Source: Solwaraspora sp. WMMD792 (GTDB taxonomy: Bacteria; Actinomycetota; Actinomycetes; Mycobacteriales; Micromonosporaceae). Taken from it: a DNA stretch of 64,000 nt. The notes beneath the pieces are model-generated. The model saw only the letters and a list, made by a program, of their open reading frames with translations. It was not told the DNA's origin and made no database searches. The DNA lies in assembly GCF_029626105.1 (NCBI RefSeq), contig NZ_JARUBH010000009.1, forward strand, positions 5,208,001 to 5,272,000, read 5' to 3'. Within the stretch, counting starts at the first letter, position 1; each line of letters begins with the position of its first letter. Both the position numbers and the translations under genes were made by a program. This document shows, piece after piece, positions 55,115 to 64,000 of this stretch.

Positions 55115-56194
55115 TCAGCGCTGCTTGGTGAGGTCCCGGGCGATCAGTTCGGCGATCTGGATGGTGTTCAGCGCCGAACCCTTGCGCAGGTTGTCGCCGG
55201 TGACGAAGAAGTCGATGGCCCGGGGGTCGTCCATCGACCGACGGATCCGGCCGACCCAGGACGGCTCGGTGCCGACCGCGTCGATCGGCATGGGGAACTC
55301 GGCGTTCGCCGGGTCGTCGACCACGATCACCCCGGGCGCGTTGCGCAGTACCTCGCGGGCACCGTCGGCGGTGACCTCGCTGCCGAAGACCGCGTGTACG
55401 GCGACCGAGTGCCCGGTCACCACCGGCACACGCACACAGGTGGACGAGACCTTCAGATCCGGCAGGCCGAGGATCTTGCGGGACTCGTCGCGGAGCTTCA
55501 GCTCCTCGGTGGACCAGCCGGCGTCGGCCAGCTCACCGGTGAACGGCACCACGTTGAGCGCCAGCGGTGCCGGGAACGGGCCGAGGTCGTCGCCCACCGC
55601 CTGGCGTACGTCGCCGGGCCGGGAGCCGAGCGTACGGTCGCTGGCCGCCCTGGTCAGCTGGCTGTGCAGCAGGTCCACGCCGAACCGCCCGGCGCCGGAG
55701 ACCGACTGGTAGCTGGCCAGCACCAGCTCGCGCAGGCCGTACTCGCGGTGCAGCGGGGCGATCGCGACGATCATGGCCAGGACGGTGCAGTTGGCGTTGG
55801 AGACGATCCGGCGCGGCCGGCGACGTACCTGCTCGGCGTTGATCTCCGGCACGACCAGCGGTACGCCGGGGTCCATCCGGAACGCACCCGAGTTGTCCAC
55901 CACGGTCGCGCCGCGCTCGGTGGCGACCGGTGTCCACTGCCGGGACACGTCGTCCGGCACGTCCACCATGACGACATCGACCTCGTCGAAGGCTTCCGGG
56001 CTGACCTGGTGCACCGGCAGCTCCTCGCCCCGGCAGCGCACCAGCCGTCCTGCGGAGCGGGGTGAGGCCAGCAACCGGATCTCGCCCCAGACGTTGGCCC
56101 GTGAGGTGAGCAGTTCGCACATGACGGCACCGACGGCTCCGGTCGCACCGAGCACCGCGAGGGTGGGCAGCTGGCGTGCCCTGGTGTCAGGCAC
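55115..56194 (-). CDS. asd: Aspartate-semialdehyde dehydrogenase
   Basis: 359 residues from a GTG. It reduces aspartyl phosphate to aspartate semialdehyde, the branch point to lysine/diaminopimelate, threonine and methionine. The NADP motif is GATGAVG at 16-22; catalytic Cys136 lies in SNANCTV, Gln163 in SYQSVSG and His262 in VTGHSVAVH. It follows ask by 6 nt, so the two are one operon as in M. tuberculosis. All catalytic residues are intact. Confidence 0.96.
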   Translation of the reverse strand: MPDTRARQLPTLAVLGATGAVGAVMCELLTSRANVWGEIRLLASPRSAGRLVRCRGEELPVHQVSPEAFDEVDVVMVDVPDDVSRQWTPVATERGATVVDNSGAFRMDPGVPLVVPEINAEQVRRRPRRIVSNANCTVLAMIVAIAPLHREYGLRELVLASYQSVSGAGRFGVDLLHSQLTRAASDRTLGSRPGDVRQAVGDDLGPFPAPLALNVVPFTGELADAGWSTEELKLRDESRKILGLPDLKVSSTCVRVPVVTGHSVAVHAVFGSEVTADGAREVLRNAPGVIVVDDPANAEFPMPIDAVGTEPSWVGRIRRSMDDPRAIDFFVTGDNLRKGSALNTIQIAELIARDLTKQR

Positions 56195-56200
56195 CGGGGC

Positions 56201-57466
<1,266 letters not shown>

Positions 57467-57742
57467 GGCGGTCCACTCCCCTCCAGCTGCTGCCAACCTG
57501 CCGGCATCAGGGTACCGGCGTCCGGAGCCCGCGCAGACAGCCGTTCCCACGATCCGGCCGGGTGCGGTCACCGCCCGTGTCCGTCGGGGGCGGTCGGTCG
57601 TTCGGCCCGGCCCGGTTCGCGACACGCCGACGGCCCGCCGTCGGACCGTAAGGCCGCAGGTCGTCGGCGGGCCGGCGACGGAAATCGGCGTGTCCGTGGG
57701 CCGCCCGGCCGCAAAACCCGACCGGGTACGCAGAATGGGCGG

Positions 57743-58576
57743 ATGCGTTCCCGGGGTGCCGTAGCGTCGCGAAAGTCGCCTGCCGCGCTGGCTTGCGTGG
57801 CGTTCGTCACGTTGTCCCTGCTGGGCTGCGATTCGACCGATCCGGTGACGTCGCCGCAGGGCACACCGACCGGCGAGCAGTCTCCGTCGGCGCCGGGTAG
57901 CGCCCCGCCGGCCGAGCCACGGGCGCAGTTGGCGGCGGCGGCCGCCGCCGCCAGCGACCTGCGGATGACGGCGTTCTACACGTTGCAGACACCGGGTCGG
58001 CCGGACCGGACGGTGGCGGTGACCCTGGCCGAGGACGGCGGGTGGCGGGTGGACATTCCGGGCGGCGCCCCAGGTAGCGCGAGCGGTACGGGCGGTACGG
58101 GCGATGTCGCAATGGCGCAGAACGCCGACGGTCTGTTCCGGTGTGCGCTGCCGTCGGCCGCCAACCCGGTGACGCCGTACTGTGTCCGGCTGGGCGACCC
58201 GGACGCAGCGGTCGAGCCGGCGCTCGACCCTCGACTGCACCACCTGTTCGCCGACTGGCGGGCGGTGCTGGCCGACCGGCGTGCCCCGCTGGCGGTGTCG
58301 GTGACCGAGCCGCTCGACGGCGTCGACGGCACCTGCTTCTCCGTGGAGTCGACCACCACCTCGTTGCAGCCTCCGCTGGACGTGGGCATCTACTGCTACC
58401 GCCCGGACGGCACCCTCACCGGCGCACGGGTGGAGCTCGGGACGCTGCTGCTTGCGGGCCAGCCGGGCGCGGCCCCGCCGTCGATCACGCTGCCGGGCCC
58501 GGTGACCACCGGGGTGCCGCCGGGCTCGGCCGGAACCCCGGCGACGAGCAGCGGATCCACGACCGGCACCGGCTGA
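57743..58576 (+). CDS. Putative lipoprotein
   Basis: 277 residues; the ATG at 57743. A signal peptide ends in a lipobox LSLLGC, then a Ser/Pro/Gln-rich linker. The globular part begins [20 protein letters not shown], contains four cysteines (FRCAL, PYCVRL, GTCFSV, IYCYRP) and ends in a Pro/Gly/Thr-rich tail. The pattern of a small beta-rich domain with paired cysteines resembles mycobacterial LppX/LprG-type or other sensor lipoproteins only in outline; I do not recognise a family. Divergent from ask. Confidence 0.8.
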   Translation: MRSRGAVASRKSPAALACVAFVTLSLLGCDSTDPVTSPQGTPTGEQSPSAPGSAPPAEPRAQLAAAAAAASDLRMTAFYTLQTPGRPDRTVAVTLAEDGGWRVDIPGGAPGSASGTGGTGDVAMAQNADGLFRCALPSAANPVTPYCVRLGDPDAAVEPALDPRLHHLFADWRAVLADRRAPLAVSVTEPLDGVDGTCFSVESTTTSLQPPLDVGIYCYRPDGTLTGARVELGTLLLAGQPGAAPPSITLPGPVTTGVPPGSAGTPATSSGSTTGTG

Positions 58577-58592
58577 GATTTCCGGCCGGGCT

Positions 58593-58620
58593 TTGCCAAC
58601 CCGCGATCACCACGTAGGGT
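58593..58620 (+). promoter_or_regulatory. Promoter of the leuA leader transcript
   Basis: TTGCCA (58593-58598) and TAGGGT (58615-58620) are separated by 16 bp. Transcription should begin a few nt before the leader ATG at 58631, leaving almost no 5' UTR ahead of the leader peptide. Confidence 0.7.
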
Positions 58621-58622
58621 GA

Positions 58623-60767
<2,145 letters not shown>

Positions 60768-60800
60768 GCCGACGGCACCAAGTCAAGATCCACAATGGTT

Positions 60801-60852
60801 CCGGCGAAACGCCGGGACGGCGGGTGCCTGGCGCTGACCGCCGGGCACCCGC
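60801..60852 (+). terminator. Hairpins downstream of leuA
   Basis: CCGGCG-AAA-CGCCGG (60801-60815) is followed by GCGGGTGCC (60820-60828) pairing with GGCACCCGC (60844-60852), with an inner GGCG/CGCC. No T-run follows, as is common for actinobacterial terminators. This argues for starting the next gene at 60864 rather than 60795. Confidence 0.6.
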
Positions 60853-60863
60853 AAGCTAAGCAG

Positions 60864-61574
60864 GTGCGAACCCCTCTTCGACAGCGTCCCTGGACCATCC
60901 GATTCGACCTGCGCCGAGCGGCAGTCGCGGTAGCCGCCGCACTGGCGCTCGTCGCGACCGCCGGCTGCGAGTCCGTCGACATCACCGTCGGCTCCCCCAC
61001 CGCCGCGCCGCCCGACGGGTCGGCGGACGGCTCCGGCGACGGCTCCGCTGGTCAGGCGTCCGCGCTGCTCGACCAGCTGACCGTGGCGTCCGCCGGCTCC
61101 ATGCGGGGCTACAGCCGGGACCACTTCCCGCACTGGAGCTCCGCCGGCAGCAACTGCGACGTGCGGGACACCGTGCTTGAACGCGACGGTACGGCGATCG
61201 AGCTGGACGGCTGCAACGTGGTCGGCGGACAGTGGCTCAGCGCGTTCGACGGCGAGTCCTTCACCGACCCCGGCGACCTCGACATCGACCACATCGTCCC
61301 GCTTGCCAACGCCTGGCGCTCCGGTGCCGACGAGTGGGACGACGACCAGCGCCGCGAGTTCGCCAACGACCTGGACCGCCCGCAGTTGATCGCGGTTTCC
61401 GCGTCGACCAACCGGGCAAAGGGTGACCAGGACCCGTCGCAGTGGAAGCCGCCGAACCGGGACTACTGGTGCCAGTACGCCCAGGACTGGATCACGGTCA
61501 AGCACTACTGGGAGCTGTCGGTCACCGAGCCGGAGAAGGCGGCGCTGGCCGACATGCTGACCACCTGTCCGTGA
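60864..61574 (+). CDS. Lipoprotein with HNH-type nuclease domain (DUF1524-like)
   Basis: 236 residues from the GTG at 60864; an ATG at 60795 would place a terminator hairpin inside the gene and add a non-signal N-terminus. The signal peptide ends in LVATAGC. The C-terminal domain has the HNH/beta-beta-alpha-metal signature DIDHIVPLANAWRSG and the Asn-rich helix SASTNRAKGDQDP, then WCQYAQDWITVKHYW. Such secreted or surface-anchored HNH proteins occur widely in actinomycetes and are probably DNases; nutrient scavenging or inhibition of DNA entry are possible roles. The catalytic His (DHIVP) is present. Confidence 0.85.
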   Translation: MRTPLRQRPWTIRFDLRRAAVAVAAALALVATAGCESVDITVGSPTAAPPDGSADGSGDGSAGQASALLDQLTVASAGSMRGYSRDHFPHWSSAGSNCDVRDTVLERDGTAIELDGCNVVGGQWLSAFDGESFTDPGDLDIDHIVPLANAWRSGADEWDDDQRREFANDLDRPQLIAVSASTNRAKGDQDPSQWKPPNRDYWCQYAQDWITVKHYWELSVTEPEKAALADMLTTCP

Positions 61575-61588
61575 CCGCGACCGGTCGT

Positions 61589-61640
61589 TGACACCGGACC
61601 GGTCCCTGACACCGGCCGGTTGGTGACACCGGCCGGTCGG
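61589..61640. repeat. 17-18-bp tandem repeat (three copies)
   Basis: TGACACCGG-led units at 61589-61606, 61607-61623 and 61624-61640; the second and third differ at one base. They fill most of the gap between the HNH lipoprotein and the next small gene. Confidence 0.85.
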
Positions 61641-61681
61641 GACGGCGGTACGGGTGGCCGATGAGAGGACAGGAGCTGACC

Positions 61682-61945
61682 ATGGGCGAGCCGGTGGAGT
61701 TGAGCCGCACCCGGGACATCGTCGCCGGGCCGGGCGGGGTGATGACCGAAGAGGTCGGTGTGATCACCGGCGAGTTGACGCTGCGCACCGAGTTCGCCGC
61801 CGGCCAGGTCACCCTCCGCGTGCAGTACAAGGACGCCGCGGAGTGGTACGTGGTGACCGGCGGCCGGGCCGACCTGGCCGACCCGGCCGGCCTGGACGCC
61901 GTACACGCCATCGCGGTCGGCCTGCTGCACCGCCCGGACGGCTGA
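61682..61945 (+). CDS. Small conserved hypothetical protein
   Basis: 87 residues starting MGEPVELSRT; the ATG at 61682 has AGGAG at 61671-61675, 6 nt away, whereas the ATG at 61661 has none. It is an acidic beta-rich small protein (GELTLRTEFAAGQVTLRVQY, EWYVVTGGRADL) without helix or cysteines. It follows the HNH lipoprotein at 107 bp and is convergent with the ABC transporter genes. I do not recognise a family. Confidence 0.7.
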   Translation: MGEPVELSRTRDIVAGPGGVMTEEVGVITGELTLRTEFAAGQVTLRVQYKDAAEWYVVTGGRADLADPAGLDAVHAIAVGLLHRPDG

Positions 61946-61993
61946 AACTGCGGACAACCCGTACCGCAGCGGCTCGCGCGGGGGCGCGAACGG

Positions 61994-63085
61994 CTACGGC
62001 AGCGGTTCGTGCGGGGCGGAGACGGTGGCCGGCGCAGTGCCGGCACCGGCGGGGGCAACCGCTTCCGGGGTCGTCCGGTGTGGGCGCAGCGACCCGGCGG
62101 CGATCTGCTCGGCCCAGTGGCAGGCCACCCGGGACGGGCCGACCTCGCGCAGCACCGGTCGCTCGTCGGCGCAGCGGGTCGGCTGCGCCCACGGGCACCG
62201 GGTGTGGAACCGGCAGCCGGCTGGCGGGTTCGCCGGCGACGGCAGGTCCCCGGCCAGCAGGATCCGCTCCCGCCGGTCCTCCACTTCCGGGTCCGGCACC
62301 GGCACGGCCGACAGCAACGCCCGGGTGTACGGGTGCAGCGGCTCACGGTAGAGCTGGTCCCCGGGTGCCTCCTCGACCAGCGCGCCGAGGTACATCACCC
62401 CGATGGTGTCCGAGATGTGGCGGACCACCGCCAGGTCGTGGGCGATCACCAGGTAGGTGAGGCCGCGTTCGATCTGCAGCTCGTCCAGCAGGTTGATCAC
62501 CTGGGCCTGGATCGACACGTCCAGTGCGGAGACCGGTTCGTCGGCGACGATCAGCTCGGGGCCGAGGACCAGCGCGCGGGCGATGCCGATCCGTTGCCGT
62601 TGGCCGCCGGAGAACTCGTGCGGGTAGCGGGACAGCGCCCAGCGGGGCAGGCCGACCGCGTCGAGCGCCTCGCCGACGATCCGTCGGCGCTCGGTGCGGT
62701 CGGCGCCGATGTCGTGCGCCTGCAGCCCTTCGACCAGGATCGACTCGACGTTCTGCCGTGGGTCCAGGCTGGACATCGGGTCCTGGAAGATCATCTGGAA
62801 GCGCCGGCGCATGGTGCGGAGTTTGGCCGCCGGCAGCCGGTTCAACGTCACTCCGTCGAAGACCACCTCGCCGCCGGTCGGCGGGGTCAACTGCAGGATG
62901 GCCCGGCCGAGCGTCGACTTGCCGCAGCCCGACTCGCCCACCAGGCCGTACGTCTCGCCCCGGGCGATCCGCAGGTCCACCCCGTCGACCGCCCGGACGT
63001 GCCCGACGACCCGGTCCAGCAGGACACCCCGGGTGATCGGAAAGTGCACCTTGAGGTCGCGGACCTCGACCAGTGGCTCATTCAC
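61994..63085 (-). CDS. Oligopeptide/dipeptide ABC transporter ATP-binding protein (OppF/DppF type)
   Basis: 363 residues from a GTG that overlaps the upstream stop by 8 bp. Walker A GESGCGKS is at 50-57, the ABC signature FSGGQRQR near 158 and Walker [13 protein letters not shown] after it. The C-terminal oligo_HPY domain with cysteine motif ([13 protein letters not shown]) marks the Opp/Dpp/nickel subfamily. It energises import of peptides or a similar substrate together with its OppD partner; the permease and binding protein must lie beyond the window. Confidence 0.95.
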   Translation of the reverse strand: MNEPLVEVRDLKVHFPITRGVLLDRVVGHVRAVDGVDLRIARGETYGLVGESGCGKSTLGRAILQLTPPTGGEVVFDGVTLNRLPAAKLRTMRRRFQMIFQDPMSSLDPRQNVESILVEGLQAHDIGADRTERRRIVGEALDAVGLPRWALSRYPHEFSGGQRQRIGIARALVLGPELIVADEPVSALDVSIQAQVINLLDELQIERGLTYLVIAHDLAVVRHISDTIGVMYLGALVEEAPGDQLYREPLHPYTRALLSAVPVPDPEVEDRRERILLAGDLPSPANPPAGCRFHTRCPWAQPTRCADERPVLREVGPSRVACHWAEQIAAGSLRPHRTTPEAVAPAGAGTAPATVSAPHEPLP

Positions 63086-64000
63086 CGGCGGCCTCCCCCG
63101 TGTCGTCGGTCTCGGGCGGGTTGACGCAGCGGAACGCGTGCCCGTCCGGCTCCCGGCGCAGCTGCGGCGGGGTGCCGAGGCAGGCGTCCACCTGGCGGGC
63201 GCAGCGCGGCGCGAAGGCGCAGCCGTCCGGCCAGGGCAGCAGGTCCCGGACCGAGCCGGGGATGGGTCGCAGTCGCCGACCGTGGCCCGCGTCGAGCCGG
63301 GGAATCGAGCCGAGCAGACCCACCGTGTACGGGTGGCGCGGTGCCGCGAACAGTGGACGTCGGCGGGCCGTCTCGACCACCCGACCGCCGTACAGCACGT
63401 TGATCGTGTCGCACATGCCGGCCACCACCCCCAGATCGTGGGTGATCATCACCAGTGCGGTACCGGACTCGCGCACCAGGTCCTTGAGCAGTTCCAGGAT
63501 CTGCGCCTGGATCGTCACGTCCAGCGCGGTCGTCGGCTCGTCGGCGATCAGCAGCCGGGGCTGGCAGGCGACCGCCATCGCGATCAGCGCCCGCTGCCGC
63601 ATCCCGCCGGAGAGCTGGTGCGGGTACTCCTTCAACCGGCGGGTGGGGTCCGGGATGCCGACCCGGTCCAGCAGGTGCTCGGCTTCGAGCCGGGCGGCCT
63701 CGCCGCGCATCCCCCGGTGCCGGACCAGCACCTCGGTGACCTGCACCCCGATCGGCACCACCGGGTTCAGTGAGGAGAGCGGATCCTGGAAGATCATCGC
63801 CACGTCGCGGCCCCGTACGTCCCGCATCGCCCGGGGATCGAGCTGCAGCAGGTCGGTGCCGTCGAACGCGGCCTTGCCCTGGACCCGTACGCCCTTGCCG
63901 GCCGGCAGCAACCCCATGATCGCCAACGAGGTGACGCTCTTGCCGCAGCCGGACTCGCCGACCAGCCCGGTCACCTCACCGGCGTCGACCGAGAAGGACA
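63078..64000 (-). CDS. Oligopeptide/dipeptide ABC transporter ATP-binding protein (OppD/DppD type), 5' partial
   Basis: The frame runs off the right edge; the visible part is about 307 residues. It starts (in view) just before Walker [10 protein letters not shown], with Q-loop [13 protein letters not shown], signature [14 protein letters not shown], Walker [13 protein letters not shown] and the oligo_HPY tail ([11 protein letters not shown]). It precedes the OppF-type gene with an 8-bp overlap. Residues missing at the N-terminus are only the first beta strands. Confidence 0.95.
   Translation of the reverse strand, partial: SFSVDAGEVTGLVGESGCGKSVTSLAIMGLLPAGKGVRVQGKAAFDGTDLLQLDPRAMRDVRGRDVAMIFQDPLSSLNPVVPIGVQVTEVLVRHRGMRGEAARLEAEHLLDRVGIPDPTRRLKEYPHQLSGGMRQRALIAMAVACQPRLLIADEPTTALDVTIQAQILELLKDLVRESGTALVMITHDLGVVAGMCDTINVLYGGRVVETARRRPLFAAPRHPYTVGLLGSIPRLDAGHGRRLRPIPGSVRDLLPWPDGCAFAPRCARQVDACLGTPPQLRREPDGHAFRCVNPPETDDTGEAAGE

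Overview
The window is high-GC, gene-dense actinobacterial chromosome. Family content, frequent GTG starts, start-stop overlaps and leaderless promoters fit an actinomycete, most likely Micromonosporaceae (Micromonospora/Solwaraspora-like). That placement is inferred from gene content; no 16S or other taxonomic marker is present. Several blocks keep the gene order I know from Mycobacterium tuberculosis: folE-ftsH-hpt-tilS-metalloprotease-dacB-ppa (Rv3609c to Rv3628), marP-nudix-tlpA-nth-crp-MBL-ridA-DUF4177-two ArsA/Get3 ATPases-whiB4-ponA2-metallophosphoesterase (Rv3671c to Rv3683), and asd-ask-leuA (Rv3708c to Rv3710). Accessory genes sit between these blocks.

Layout. 1-3727: the end of a conjugation-like (type IV secretion-like) cassette: polytopic TrbL/VirB6-like protein, single-pass VirB8/TcpC-like protein, and a lysozyme-plus-M23 wall hydrolase. 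3746-8648: a hypothetical gene, a single-pass NTF2-like protein, and an FtsK/SpoIIIE-like protein whose P-loops are degraded, with a membrane partner. 8717-18617: housekeeping block (folate, FtsH protease, purine salvage, tRNA lysidine, PBP4-type peptidase, pyrophosphatase) with a GlxA-type regulator inserted. 18639-25626: partial type VII secretion locus (eccD diverging from eccC-mycP). 25547-31920: marP-nudix-tlpA-nth, then capA-like, cbiZ and crp. 31983-41215: accessory signalling block (membrane protein, orphan solute-binding lipoprotein, YhgE/ABC-2-like protein, Ser/Thr kinase, adenylate-cyclase/AAA/TPR regulator). 41212-50772: MBL, RidA, DUF4177, two Get3-like ATPases, WhiB4/WblA, PonA2-type PBP, YqeY, metallophosphoesterase.

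50916-55114 is a small genomic island. tRNA-Pro(CGG) is followed by a 35-nt palindrome, an N-terminally truncated tyrosine integrase, and a lower-GC gene for a membrane-anchored STAND (NB-ARC) NTPase with tandem TPRs, a plausible phage-defence or stress sensor. 55115-64000 returns to core genes: asd-ask (with an internal in-frame start for a regulatory beta subunit), a lipoprotein, leuA behind a leader peptide with three consecutive Leu codons, an HNH-nuclease lipoprotein, a small conserved protein, and the oppF-oppD end of a peptide ABC transporter that runs off the window.

Regulatory signals worth noting: at least fifteen start codons lie 6-8 nt downstream of a TANNNT (or near) -10 hexamer, implying leaderless mRNAs; a leuA attenuator; a strong ponA2 terminator; and several nested or antisense gene overlaps.
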